A stretch of DNA of 64,000 nt from Rhizophagus irregularis (taxonomy: Eukaryota; Glomeromycota; Glomeromycetes; Glomerales; Glomeraceae): the NCBI RefSeq assembly GCF_026210795.1, contig NC_089431.1, positions 4,836,001 through 4,900,000 on the forward strand. The letters are read 5' to 3'. Below are positions 25,316 through 37,612 of this stretch, one piece after another. A program made the translations under genes and the position numbers. The notes under the pieces are model-generated. The model searched no databases. It was not told the DNA's origin and saw nothing but the letters and a program-made list of their open reading frames with translations. Position 1 is the first letter of the stretch. Each line of letters opens with the position of its first letter.

Positions 25316-26674
25316 ATGTTAAATAACTCTCTATTGACAAACTCTTTTTTCATTAATGGCTCTAAAAAATTTCAGTTACGCTCATTACGCCCATTCTCAT
25401 CAACAAGATATAATATTGTCGCATCACACGTAGAGAAAAGACTTGCTGTGTTAAATAAAGTAATTTTATTTTTTAAATTATTATCAAATAACATATAGCA
25501 AATAATCAGTTCTTTACTCGTTTAACTTAACAGATTTACTCACCACTTATGATTTATCATAAAGAGAAACTTGATTGGGCTAAACTTATCAGATCCGGAA
25601 AGGTCTGGGAAAATTATTTTGGTCCATTTGAATGGCGAGAAAAGGATTATGGTATGAACTAAAAATATTTTTATTTTGTTTTAATTTTGACTAATTAATC
25701 AATTTAATTTTTTTTTTTTCATTCAAAAGAATTTCGATCAAAATATGCTGATGTATTGAAAGAAATTGATGCATTCAAAGACTCTAAGAAAGTTACAGCT
25801 GCAAACTTTTTACAAAGTATGACTGCTAGTTTTACACAACAAAGTTGTGCATTGGAAGGAAATAAATTAGGGATAATAGATACGCAAAAAATTTGGAATT
25901 CACTGAAAAAAAATTATAATTTTGATAATATTATGACAAATTGGAATATACCATTACCTGCACCAAGCTCTCTTTCTGATAAAGAAGAAAATAAAGTTAT
26001 TGAAATCCGGAATCATCTAATTGCAACTTATTATCTTTATAATACTTTGTATGTGACAAAGAAAAAAATTGATTTTGACGAAATAAAAAGAATTCATCAA
26101 ATTCTTTTAAAAGGTACACCAATGGAGAATGTCCAATTAAATGATTATGATTTTTGTGAGGATAAATTTCAAAGAGAGTTTATTCTACATAGTGGAAAAT
26201 TTCGTAAATTGAGTGTAGATTCATGTATTTCTAATGATGTAATTCATCCAGTAAGTTTTAACTATTTAAGTTTTTTTTATTTATTAATATTTTATTGTAA
26301 TTGATTTAATTGATTTCATACTTTTATAATTCGTGTAGTTTCCCATTGAAGTACCTGCATTGATGAGAAGTCTTTTACTATTTATAAATTATGGTATTCC
26401 TGATAAGATTCACCCTATTATGTTTGCGTGTCGTATACTTTCTGCCTTTCATCATATTCATCCATTTAGTACTGCCAATGGACATGTTGGTCGTTTAATT
26501 ATGGCACTATATCTCATCCGCAATGATTATCCGCCTGTTATTTTCCATCAAATAAATCAAGAGGAATATAATTCTACTCTATTAATGTCACAAGGAGAAA
26601 TGGATTCAACTTCGTTATATGCTTTAGCGGTAGTAAATATTCTTAACAATTTTATAAAGATGCACACAACATGA
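25316..26674 (+). CDS. Fic-domain protein (predicted AMP-transferase or deAMPylase)
   Basis: Four exons (25316-25459, 25534-25651, 25730-26250, 26339-26674) join in frame to 372 aa. The N-terminal ~45 residues are basic and Ser/Arg-rich with no acidic residues up to SSTRYNIVASHVEKRL, which would suit a mitochondrial presequence (inference). SCALEGN at about residue 120 fits the (S/T)xxxE(G/N) inhibitory helix of class II Fic proteins. The Fic core near residue 300 is HPFSTANGHVGRL, against the usual HPFxxGNGRxxR. The catalytic His and Asn-Gly are kept, while the first Gly is Ala and the central Arg is His. Known Fic enzymes transfer AMP from ATP to Ser/Thr/Tyr hydroxyls of target proteins. 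The altered core leaves activity open. The nearest protein-coding loci are a kinase gene and a BTB-TLDc gene. Confidence 0.88.
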
Positions 26675-28047
26675 AGAGATTATACACAATCTTAAAAATT
26701 GTATAATAAACAACTTATAAATTACAATTAATTAATTATAAAATTATGATATATTTTCTTTTATTGCTATCTTATGAATTTGAAATAGTGTAGTTGTTTC
26801 ACAATATAAGCCGTTAAAATATATGAATCACTATTACTCAAGACGAATATAATAATTGACTGATCATTTGATTATTATTATTTTTTTGTTTTTTATAACA
26901 TTCTCTTTATTTTTGGATTCTTTAATATTATATCAATATGGTCTTTCTGGTTGCCTCCTGGAACTTCTGGACAGTATGAGTATATAAAATGTATAAGCTT
27001 GGTTTCTAGTTTGGACAATTCAACTGAGTATTTTAATTCAAAGAGTAATGGACTCGAATCAAAGCAATAATGCGGGCCAATTAACTTTAGCATACTCCGC
27101 ACTATGGTCTTTCTCTAGACTGACATTATGACAGAATTATGAACACGTGCACTCGAGTTACATTGTGCTCTAAGTAAACTGAAGAATATAAACAGACTTA
27201 AAATTTATCTTTATTATCATTTGTTAGAAATTCTTCTTTGATTAAGCCTATATATACCCTATGAAAAAAATATATATATACTTAAATGTGCTTATCGTTA
27301 AATGGACTTAAAATATACTCAAGATTTTAAAATATGCTTAAATTAGAAAATGTTAAAAAATCACCGCGCGGCGATCTTCACGGCACCAGCATTAGCAAAT
27401 ATTAGCGGGCGGAGTTTCATGTCATTTTTAATTCTGCCCAAAATTCTACCTAATTCTGGTAAGAAGAAAATAACCAACAGTGATACTCCTTTAAATTATA
27501 CTTAAAATTGCAATTTTAAATATAATTCAAATACATTTTTAAGGTGTAAAAAATTTAAAAAATTTACACTTAAAATACTTAAAATATACGTAAAGTTGCA
27601 ATTTAAGTTAAGTGATAGTTCTGCATTCAACAGGAGAAAATGATCGGTAAATCTATAATTAAGTTTACGGGCTTCGTTATTAATAAAAAAATTTTTTTTG
27701 GAATTTCATGTTCTTTATTATACAAACTTTTTTAATGAACAAAAAAACAGTATACAGTACTAACTCTTTTGGCTAAGGAAATTGTTTTAAAAACTCGTAC
27801 TATGGGATATATACATAAAACTGGTGGGAACCATACAAATATAAAGATAAAAAAAAAAGCTAAACTAAAACTAAATAAAGGTTTAAAAACTAAATTAGAA
27901 CCAAAATTAACTTATTTTTGGTCAAATGGTTCAAAAATAAATCATTTGAAACTAGAAATTTACGGTCGGAATCTTACGTTCCTCGAAGACTTTGAAACTT
28001 TAGCGACTTCAAACTCTGCATTCTTAGTCATGATTGACACTCATTAC
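26675..28047. other. Intergenic, no gene supported
   Basis: It contains A+T-rich stretches with repeated cttaaaatatac words (27260-27610) and a GC-richer patch near 27360-27425 (ccgcgcggcgatc). An open frame at 27769-28056 starts at TTG, is Lys-rich, runs into the MITE terminus and has no recognisable domain. A minus-strand frame at 26893-27102 also has no convincing similarity. Confidence 0.45.
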
Positions 28048-28682
28048 GAGCAGTAATCCCGCACCCGTGATAAAAATAGTTTACTATTTTTACCACGTGT
28101 TTATTAGCCTCAAAATTAAGATGTACCGGGATTTATGAAAATGTTTTTTTTCAAGTTCGAACTTGTGTTTTTTTTCGTTCGAACTTAACTTTTTTCGCGT
28201 TTTTTACTCAATTGCAAGCAGAAGAAGCTTATGTATATAAAAATTTATGTTCTAAGTGTTTATTAACATACTTCTTTTTAATGTTTACTAATTATTTATA
28301 GTTTTTTAATACGCAATTTTATAAAATAAAATATATAAATATTTATTTATTTGCAATATTAAAGTTTTAAAAATATTATTTTTTATTTATTATTTAAAAA
28401 AAATGCCAAAGACACTTTATTTTGTGTTTCAATTTATATTATAATATTATGTCAAAAAAAAATATTAAATACATAGTAAAATTAATTAACTAAAGTACTG
28501 TATTTAAAAAGAAAAAATTTTAAAACATAATAATTTAAATATTTAATAAATATAAAATAAATTTTTGTTACAGTAAGAATTTTTTATTTTTATTTTTTAC
28601 AAAGTTAATGCATAACCTTTTGTCCCAAATTAATTTAGAGACGATGCTAAAAATTTTTATCACGGGTGCGAGATTACTGCTC
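28048..28682. mobile_element. MITE-like element with 29-bp terminal inverted repeats
   Basis: The left end gagcagtaatcccgcacc (28048-28076) and the right end (28654-28682) are inverted copies differing at one of 29 positions. The 635-bp element has no ORF and an A+T-rich interior. The flanks cactcatta (left) and cactatta (right) are similar but not identical, so the target-site duplication and superfamily stay open. Confidence 0.78.
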
Positions 28683-29232
28683 CACTATTACGTATAATAT
28701 CACATGATGAGATGATCCAGTAAAAAAGGTATTAACTAATTTTTAAGCGATTCGTCCCTTAATTTTTAAAAATTTTAAGCGTATTTTAAGTATATTTTAA
28801 AATATAAGTATCATGTATTTTTAGCATAATTTAAAGAATTTCTTTTATAACGATAATTTTTTTTTAAAAAAAAAAAAACTTTAACAATTTTTGCAAAAAC
28901 AAATTGTCACAATTTAAGGATAATGTTTTAAGAAATTTCCCAAATAAATACCCTATTATAAATATTCCTTTTTTATTTAAAATTAACTTAGACGGTTACT
29001 TCAACCTGATACACAAAAAATTATCCGTGCGCCATCACGTTTATTAATTGTTTGATACCCCTGCGTCGATTATTAATTTGTGTAATATATCACCATATAT
29101 AATAATTTTTCTTTATCCCGTTTCTTTGTAACGGAATACCACCAGTATAATTTATACATTTTTATATCTAAAAAAATTTTGTTCTTACTGTTTTCACTAT
29201 TTCTTTTCTTTTCTTTTTTTTTCTTTCAAAAA
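28683..29232. other. Upstream region of BTB-BACK-TLDc gene
   Basis: A+T-rich, with ttttaagtatattttaaaat words near 28775-28805 and a T/C-rich tract just before the ATG at 29233, a common pre-start arrangement in these paralogues. No defined promoter element. Confidence 0.4.
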
Positions 29233-30722
29233 ATGTTTTCGAAATTTTTGGCCGAGTTATCCGATGATTATAAGAAACTTTTTGAAACTGAAATAGGATA
29301 TGATGTTATTATATATGCAGGAGAAGAACCAAATGTTAAAGAAATTCATGCTCATTCAAATATTTTAATCGTTAGATCACAATATTTTCGTGCCGCATTG
29401 TCCAATGAATGGGCAAAAAAAGTAAATGGGAAATTTATTTTAAAAAAACAAAATATTAAACCACATTTGTTTGATATCATTCTTAGGTAATACTATATTT
29501 TTATGGTAATTTTTAATTTTTTTTTATATTTTTAAATAAATTATTAATCATTAATTTGTATTAAAATTATGTTTATAGATTCATTTATTATGGAGATATT
29601 GAATTGAAAAATTTACAAGGTCCTAATGTATTGAACTTATTGATCGCAGTGGATGAACTTAATATTCATTCATTGATTACTTATATTCAGGAATATTTGG
29701 TTGAACATCAAATTGAATTCTTACGTCAAAATCCAACCAGTATTCTTGAAATTATTTATAAACATGAAACTTTTACAGATTTATGGAATTTTTCTCTTGA
29801 AAGAATTTGTGAAGAACCTAAAATATTATTTGATTCTGATAATTTTATTAATTTAAAAGCTTCTTTATTAGAAATATTATTGAAACGGGATGATTTGAAT
29901 ATGGATGAAATTGAAATTTGGGACAACTTATTGAAATGGTGTTTGGCACAGCATAATATGATCAGTGATCCAACAAAATGGAACAAAGATGATATTTCAA
30001 AGATTGAAAGGACATTGCACAAATTTATTCCATCAATTCGATTTTATGATATTGAACCAACAGAATTCTTTTACAAAGTCTATCGTTATAAAGAAATTTT
30101 ACCACGAGACTTAATTCACGATCTTTTGGAGTTTCATATTGTTCCTAATAAGAAACCTAAAACTAATATACCACCTTCAAGAAAACAAAATTTAAAATTA
30201 AATCTTATTATACCAAATCATAATCATCTTTTTGCTTCATGGATTGATAAAAAAGATTCTTCATATTATAATAAAAAGAATGTTCCATATGATTTTAAAT
30301 TATTATATCGTTCAAGTAGGGATGGATTTGATGCTAGAATATTCCATAGAAATTGTGACAATAAAGGAGCTACTATTTGGATAGCAAAAATTGAAGACTC
30401 AACAAATGTAATTGGAGGTTATAATCCACTTGATTGGAATGGAGATGGTTGGAAATATACTAGAAATAGTTTTTTATTCAGTTTTGCAGATTGGAAAAAT
30501 ATTTCTAATACCACAACAAAATTATCTTATATCAATAATAATAAAAGCAAAAATTATGCTATTTATTGTGATAATAATCATGGACCACATATGGGTGATT
30601 TGTATTGCTCTAATTCCAATAATTGGACTTATGATGGTTATTTAGATTACTATCCTAATTTAGATATTCCAAAAAACATTATAATAGAGGATTATGAAGT
30701 ATATCAAGTAATTAAAAAATAA
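29233..30722 (+). CDS. BTB-BACK-TLDc domain protein, intact, ~465 aa
   Basis: Exon 1 is 29233-29486 and exon 2 29579-30722, joined at a split Arg codon (TTAG|GTAATA; TTATAG|ATTC). The ATG at 29233 (MFSKFLAELSDDYKKLFETE) is preferred over upstream non-ATG frame because the paralogue at 40 kb starts at the equivalent place. BTB covers about 20-95 (IGYDVIIYAGEEPNVKEIHA, RSQYFRAAL), BACK about 100-215 (EIWDNLLKWCLAQHN, RFYDIEPTEFFYKVYRYKEI) and TLDc about 300-465 (LLYRSSRDGFDARIFHRNCD, NVIGGYNPLDWNG, SFLFSFADW), ending in IEDYEVYQVIKK. It belongs to a second subfamily (FETEIGYDVIIYAG type) distinct from the 0-7 kb copies. The role, probably as a cytosolic adaptor, is inferred from family. Confidence 0.93.
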
Positions 30723-31215
30723 ATGAAAATGGAAAAGGAAATTTTAATAATCTATGAATTATATAGCAGCTTTTATAATTTAGGCAATCGTTGTATTTAT
30801 TTTTTGTTAATATACTACGCTAGTCGTTATTTATAATAATGACTAATCAAATATTGTATTTTTCTACAATTAAGCCTAATCCAATAATTTTACTTTTTGG
30901 ACCTTTCTAATTAAATTTATCTGTGACGTCGAAGATTAAATATTATAAAGTACGTTTAAATCTTTAATTTTTTTTATTAACAGGTATAAATTTATTTGCA
31001 ACTTTAAAAACAAATGTTTTTATAAGTTTAAACTAATGCAAATAAAAAATATCTTTCAAAAAGTATAAATCTCTCAATTATATAAAATTTTATGCGTGTT
31101 AAATATTTCACTATATTTTCTGTCTAACGGGAATGTAGGCCGACGTTATGATAGTTCTGGCCAGCATTATGGATCACGTGCACTTGAGTCAACTTGAGTC
31201 AAAAAAATACACAAA

Positions 31216-31341
31216 GCATGAATTTCTTTGACATTTGGTTCTTCTCCTGACTCCTGCATATATAATAACATCATATCCTATTCTAGTTTCAAAAGGTTCC
31301 TCATAATCATTAAATAACTCTGCCAAAAGTTTTGAAGCCAT
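31216..31341 (-). pseudogene. BTB exon 1 fragment, 5' half, inverted
   Basis: The minus strand from 31341 reads MASKLLAELFNDYEEPFETR then IGYDVIIYAG. A ~7-nt duplication breaks the frame, and the fragment stops after EIHA-coding sequence. It matches the first half of exon 1 of the 29-kb gene. The matching second half lies on the opposite strand at 31611-31729. Confidence 0.75.
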
Positions 31342-31610
31342 TTTTTTGGAAATAAAAAAATAAGTCTAAACCTAAACTGGTTTAATTTATTAAGCTCTAT
31401 AAAAAATTTTATCCATTATTTTCATAAAAACTTCGTAAACTTAGCCATTAACAGATACATTCACGGAAAATGAGATAATTCGATAAATTCCATGATATAG
31501 GGTTATTAATTCCACAAATATGAGCCTTTTGCGGAAAAAAATGGAATATAAAAAAAGGATCAACTTTTTTTTACAGGGAAGAGGAACCTTAACAAAGATA
31601 ATAATTTAAA

Positions 31611-31729
31611 GTCTCAATATTTTCGTGCTGCATTTTCTAACGTATGTCGTATGGGCTAAGAAAGAAGATAAAAGATTTATTTTTGAGAGAACAAAATATT
31701 ATTCCACATTTATTTGATATTGTTATTAG
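31611..31729 (+). pseudogene. BTB exon 1 fragment, 3' half
   Basis: The plus strand encodes SQYFRAAFSN, then after small indels WAKKEDKRFIF, then QNIIPHLFDIVIR, and reaches the family donor site (TTAG|GTAATA). It corresponds to the second half of exon 1 of the 29-kb gene, split from its first half by an inversion. No exon 2 follows. Confidence 0.75.
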
Positions 31730-31786
31730 GTAATACATGCAATTGACTTATACTTTGATAAAGTTCAATATATTTAACATTCGTGC

Positions 31787-32530
31787 CTGGAATAGGTTTT
31801 TCTCTTTCTCCCTTAAGGATTTCTAACATAACAACATTATCATGTCTTGTTTCAAAATTGAAAGGGGATGAACGGCTTACTTGTTAATTCCCAGAATATT
31901 ATTCCCAAACTGTATATATCAGACTTCTCGTTTATCTTATGGGAAGTAAACGTTTTAGGATTTAGGATCCATATAAGGAATTACACCATAAACTCCAGTA
32001 TTATCGCCATGCTTTCCTTTTTTAAGTGAACGGCCGAAATCTGCTAATTTTATTGTATCATTGTGTATTAATATATTGTTGGGGTGCTAAAAAGATACAT
32101 TAATTAGTGGACTAGTTCCGCTATATAATTTTAAAACAAATAAGAATGCGCTTACAAGATCCCCGTGTATGATTTCCTTAACATTGTGTAACCATAAAAT
32201 CGTACTTGCAATCTCTTTAGCAAACATTAATTAGTCCTCCCATTTAAAAGTTATATTACTGTTCCTTAAATAATTTCTTTATGTCCACCTTCTGCATATT
32301 CAAGAACAAGCAAATATTTTTCTTTACCTTGTCAATGAAATAATAAGTTTATTTACATAATTGTTATTTTTATCGTCTAATTTTGTAACTCCGTATAATC
32401 GAATAATATTTTGATGACTATCAGCTATTCTCGTAACTAAAAAATTTGTTTTACGTTTGGATTATTAGTCATTGTGTAACTTGAAATCCCATGCCATATA
32501 ATTAAAACCCGGGACATGCCTCCCCCTAAT
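31787..32530 (-). pseudogene. TKL kinase pseudogene
   Basis: Minus-strand kinase pieces occur in order: RIADSHQNIIRLYGVTKLDD, KYLLVLEYAEGG, FAKEIASTILWLHNVKEIIH then GDL, intron, HPNNILIHNDTIKLADFGRS, GVYGVIPYMDPK, EKSDIYSLGIIFWELTS, and LKGEREKPIPG. Frameshifts and stops separate the pieces. The second part of the lobe order is intact, so this was one gene. It is of the classical HGDLHPNN/DFG kind, different from the HRD..DLG genes at 34 and 59 kb. Confidence 0.85.
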
Positions 32531-32575
32531 CTATTTATGGTTAAAATCTATTCGATCCGTGTGAATTTCAACCTC

Positions 32576-33015
32576 AGAATTTTTTTTTGTCCGATTTTTT
32601 TTTCAAACTGAAAAACATTTTTTTCTCCCTTTCTTTCGGCTTAGTTTTTTTTTTCAAACCGAAAAATTTGTTTTTTTTTATTCTTTTCCCGTTTAGGTTT
32701 AAATATTTTCCCAAACTGAAAAATTATTTTTAAATAATCCCATTGTTTCGGTTTTTTAAGACAGATTTTTTTATATTATTTTTCTTCGATCTTTTTTTTT
32801 AGACCGTATTGTTATTTTTTAAAAAAAAAATTTTGTTTTTCACTCCTTTTGGACCGAATTATTGTCCTTTTTTTTCAGAATTTTTTTTTTCAGTACTTAT
32901 TTTTTTTTCGAATTCCTTTTTTTTTGGAAATTTCCCTTTTTTAAACCGGTTTCTTTCTTCATCTTTTTTCTTTCCCTCCAAATTTTTTTGATTTTTTTTT
33001 CTTTTTCTTTCAATT
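32576..33015. repeat. T-rich low-complexity tract
   Basis: Long T-runs are broken by ccgattttttttt, caaactgaaaaa and accgaaaaa words that recur about every 55-60 nt. It has no coding value. A similar T-rich core lies inside the transposon at 46.4-46.8 kb. Confidence 0.6.
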
Positions 33016-33874
33016 TTTTTTTTATCATTAAATAAAGAAATAAAATATTATGTTAAATATATTTACAAAATTATTTTTTTATAAAAAAAATCAATATAAC
33101 ACGTAGGAAATTGATCTACGTTGATAGCAATTAAATTGAACGCTGGATAAATAGTTTGATTTTCAAATTCATAAAAATCAAAAAAAATTAATATTTTTAC
33201 AATATTTTATAATTAATTAATTAAAGAAATTGTTGATTTAATAATAGACTATTATAACTGAATCCATATCCGGAATTCTCTAAATAATCACCAGATTTTT
33301 GAATAAAAGATTTTAATTCAAATGGTTTAGTTAAATTAATAATTTATTCAAGTAAAATGAGTATCAAAAGAATAATAATAAATGAAATGAACAAATTCTA
33401 ATACATTTAATTGTTCAAAACTTCAAATATTTTTCCCAAGTTGGTTATAAGTTTAAGATTGACGTAATATAAAATAATAAGAAATAATTATAAAATATTT
33501 TATAATTTAATTAATAAAAATATTTTGTAGTATTTTTTTTTTGACAACATGACACAATTAAATGAAAAAACTATGGCAAGCCGAGTTGGACTAAACTATC
33601 AGGCATTGGGCGGGTGAAAATCAAGCATGGATTGACAAAATGTTACACCGTATCTGATATTTGACCTGTTATTAAATCAATTTTGCCGGACTGAGAGATA
33701 TCTACAAAATCCGCAGATTCCGCAGTAAAATGCACATGACTGTACCGCGAGTAAGGATATACTCATTTACAAATACAAACAATTGTTTTCTACGACGAAT
33801 ATTCAGCTCCGAAATTCAATAATTAATTTAACTAGTTTTAATACGTTTTCCTACTTTAAAAATTTTAGATTTGG
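33016..33874. other. Intergenic, no gene recognised
   Basis: A+T-rich sequence downstream of the kinase gene. No ORF, repeat end or RNA gene recognised. Confidence 0.4.
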
Positions 33875-36244
33875 TTAAAATAAAATATACATACAAAAAA
33901 TCAAAATATACACAGACAAAGATTGATATTTACCATCGATTTCAAGATTTAATTCTTCAATGTTTCGCTTTTTAAAAGAGGTTGAAATATTTTGAATTTT
34001 TAAACTTAAATTTTGTGATGATGAACTAAATAATAAATTAGTGTCAATTAATTAATTAGTAAACATCGTACTACCATTTACAATGAAAATACCTTTCAAT
34101 GTCTATATCAAACTCTTGTTCTTCCGAAACATAAATATAATTAGAATCTAAGGAAGATAACGTGTGTTTTAACTTTTAAGATTAAGTAGTATTTTTATTT
34201 ACAATAGATTTTTCTTTATTAATACCTTTTTTATTACCAATTGAAATTGATGATGAATTTGTGGATAAACATTTAGAAATTAAAGCGCTTAATGGCCTAC
34301 TTATATAATTGGCTTCTGAATGTCGTTTTTCAGCAAATTCTGGTCCAAGCTTCTTTGATTGTATAAGTTCCATTCTTTTTGTTTCAGCTTGAATAAATTC
34401 TGCTTTATTTTTACCTTTAAAAGTCCATCTACCAAAAGTTAAACGAATATCTTTTATAGAAGGTCTTTTTGTTGGATCAGGATCCCAACAACTTTTCATT
34501 AAATTAGCATAACATTCTGGTGTATCTTCTGTAATTTTGGGTCGTTCACCATCAAGAATGTTATAAATAAGATTATGATCATGTTTAACATTATCAAAAG
34601 GTTTACAACCTGTTGTAAGTTCCCACATAACCATACCCAAACTATAGACATCAGCTTTTTTAGAAAATGAAGACCCCTTAAATATTTCCGGTGCAATGTA
34701 AGGTATAATTCCATATATCTCATTATTTGATGATTCATTATTTATTTCTTGTGATAATCCTAGATCCCCAATTTTCCATTGATAATTTTTACCTGCACTG
34801 GTATTTAAATCAAATAACATATTTCCGCTATGAAAATCTCGATGTATGAATTTATTTTTATGAACATGTTCAAGTCTAAATAAAAAAAGTTAATACAGTA
34901 ACTTAAATTAAGAATATAATGAATACATTTTAAAATATACATACCCCTCTGAAATTTGCCACAATATACGTAGTTTTTGATAATTCCATGTAATATTTGT
35001 AAATTCCTTTTGTAAATATTTATGTAAATCTCCTTCTGTTGCATATTTCATAATTAATACATAATCCCCTAATTCAGGATCTTTTGTAAAGCCATAAATT
35101 TTAATTATATGATTTTGAAAATTTCTACTATAACAATGGTGACTTGATTTTAACTATTAAATTTAAAAAGTTTAATTAAAAGATCAAATATTAGTAAATT
35201 AAGTTAATAAAAATTATTCAAGAAAATATGTAAAAGTAGTAAATTCACCTCATTTAAGAAATATTTAATATTATTTTTAGAATTTTCAAATCTTTTTAAA
35301 ATGACTGTTTCATTATTACTTAACCAAGTTGCTTTATATATAATACCATATCCTCCTCTTGTCATTTCTTTTACATCTTTAAATTGAGAATATGGTATCC
35401 ACTTAATTGGTATTATAATATTTTTTTTAAGCATAGCATCTAATATGTCCGTAGGCATAAAATATTTATCAAGATTATTTACAGTATTTTCAAACTTAGC
35501 TAAGTTATCACATAAAATAATGATAAATGATATTCTTTTACATTTTTTACATTGAGTTTGACCTGTAGGACCAAAAATAATATTTGTTGTTAAACAATAT
35601 CTGCATCCAACATAAAATATATAACAATTTGAACAATACTTTTGACAGTCTGATGTAAATATTAATGTTGAATAACAGACATCACATTTATAAACAGTAT
35701 GCCACCATGGTATGTAAAAAATTGAAATTTTTTTTTTAATCAAAGATGATTCCATACGTTCAGTAAACATTAAATAACAATTTGAACAAAATATAAATTC
35801 TTTTGTAACATATGTTTCTCGATGTAATAATGATTTCCCACATAATTTACAATATTTTTCACTTTTATACACTTTATCATATTTACCACCAGGAGTTGAA
35901 TGATTTTCTAATATTTGTTTAAATGATAAAATTTTCAAGTCTCCACAGAATTCTTGAATACTTTGTGGTACTTTTGTCTTATTTATTTCATGATCACTAC
36001 ATTCTAAGTCTACTAATACGTCTAAATACAAATTATAATCAGTTGTATCGTTAATATAACTTGATAAACATTTTTTACAATATTTTTGTTCATAACTTAG
36101 AAGTGATTGAATATATTTTTCTCCACAACTGATACAATTTTCATCACCCTTATTAAAAGAAATAAATTTAATCGGTATAGGACTAGATTTTAATCTTGGT
36201 GTTGGGTCAAAAGAATTTTCGTCAATTGTATTTACAGGCTCCAT
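33875..36244 (-). CDS. TKL-type protein kinase with CxxC-rich N-terminus
   Basis: Exon 1 is 35249-36244, exon 2 34945-35153, exon 3 34238-34875, exon 4 34093-34147 and exon 5 33875-34025. Exon 3 can alternatively run to a stop at 34182. The first ~280 residues hold repeated CxxC pairs (CISCG/CKKC, CKLCG/CSNC, CDVC/CSNC, CRYC/CKKC), likely zinc-binding modules. Kinase landmarks follow: WIPYSQFKDVKEMTRGGYGI, IYKATW, VILK, LIMKYATEGDLHKYL, HRDFHSGN (intact HRD), DLGLS, IAPEIF, ADVYSLGMVMWELTTGCKPF and CWDPDPTKRPS. The 3' exons encode DSNYIYVSEEQEFDIDIE and FKKRNIEELNLEID, which I recognise as the usual C-terminus of this fungal family. This supports the spliced end over the 34182 stop. The final stop at 33875 comes from reading on past a possible donor at 33933 and is uncertain. 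Confidence 0.88.
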
Positions 36245-37612
36245 TTTGTTATATTAATTAATAATAACGATAATGAATTTGGAATTTTTTATATACATAT
36301 CAGCATGATACATTATTAAATAACTTTCCATTTGGAATTTTAGAAAGCCCGTTTTAAATTTAGAAGTACTCTATCGATCGAAGAGCAAATATGCATAATG
36401 ATATGTAATTGATGCATCGGCTTTATTATTTTACTTGTTTAGTTGAGAAGCAGTTGATCAACTAGCAGAATTATCTTTTAATTATTGGCGAAAAATAATT
36501 TTGTACGACCAACCTTCTGTTAGTGATACGGAAATATTCCTTGATCGTCTCATGGGATTTTAGAATTATTACGGAAAGTCCGTTTTAAATTTATATGTAA
36601 TAATATAATCGATGCATTGGCTTTATTATTTTAGTTGAGACGCATGTGATAAACTAGCAAAAATATTTCTTTATTATTGGAGTAATTATTAAACATTTCA
36701 TCATAAAGGATAATGATGAAACGAAATGAACACAAATTAAGAAAGGGAACAAATAAAAAATGAAAAAAATTAATATTTGAAAAATGATGATTTTAAATAA
36801 TAATGAATAAAGAAAAAAAAAATCTGTCTAAATATAAACGAGTAAACATTTAAAAAAACGGGAAATTCTGACTAATAATTAATAATATACTTATATAATC
36901 GCAAAACAAAGTACATTATTTTGTGGTTATCAATTTTTATTAAATATATTTATTATTTTATTAATTAAATTGCCAGTTGTTAATCAGATAAAACCTTATT
37001 TGGTTAATTACCATTAAGGCAAGTGGTAATGCTCATGTGTAATAAATGTCTAAAAAATCTTAATTTTGGTTTTTTTTTTTGTAATAAGACATAAATGTGC
37101 TTTTTTAGACGTTTCTTACACACGAACACAAATATAAAACATTTTTTTATTGGGAACCGTTTAATGTATTAAAAGGAAAGGTGAATTTTTAAATGTATTA
37201 AGTAAGCATGACTAAATGATGATCAACATCCAAAAAAGGAATCCCGATGAGAACAAATTTTGTTGTTTTAACGTTAGTCTACTTAACAGTTAAGAAGTGA
37301 TTAGCCGATCAATCAATGGACCAATAGTTTCGCTGGTACACGTTACACCAACAATCATAAAACATGATCGTTAAATTTATATTGTATCATTTTTTTTTTG
37401 ATAAGATAATCATAATCATAAAAACTAGATAATATAAATAAAATATTAAATATTGATAGATAATTTAACTAAATTTGAAATTATTGATAATTTATTAATT
37501 TAACAATATTATTTTTTTTTTTACATTATTGAACAAAAATTTTAATTGTTTTATCATGATTTAATTGGCATAATAAAGATTGATATTTCTATCATGATTA
37601 TCATAATAAAAA
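36245..37612. other. Intergenic with diverged direct repeat
   Basis: Blocks at about 36330-36480 and 36560-36690 are direct copies (gaaagxccgttttaaattta, tgatgcatxggctttatt, tagttgaga). An inverted pair (gtgtaataaatgtctaaaaaa near 37040; ttttttagacgtttcttacac near 37105) could be a tiny MITE. No gene. Confidence 0.5.

Noticed and set aside
26893-27102. Minus-strand 69-codon frame, considered as an old BTB exon
   Set aside because: Only a vague match (ETKL..FIYSY) to the BTB core; too weak to claim.
27769-28056. Lys-rich 95-codon frame
   Set aside because: Begins at TTG, runs into a MITE end and has no domain.
29756-30022. Minus-strand frames inside the 29-kb and 40-kb BTB-TLDc genes
   Set aside because: Antisense or alternate-frame shadows of the BACK/TLDc coding sequence.
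32809-32991. Phe/Ser-rich 60-codon frame
   Set aside because: Low-complexity T tract.
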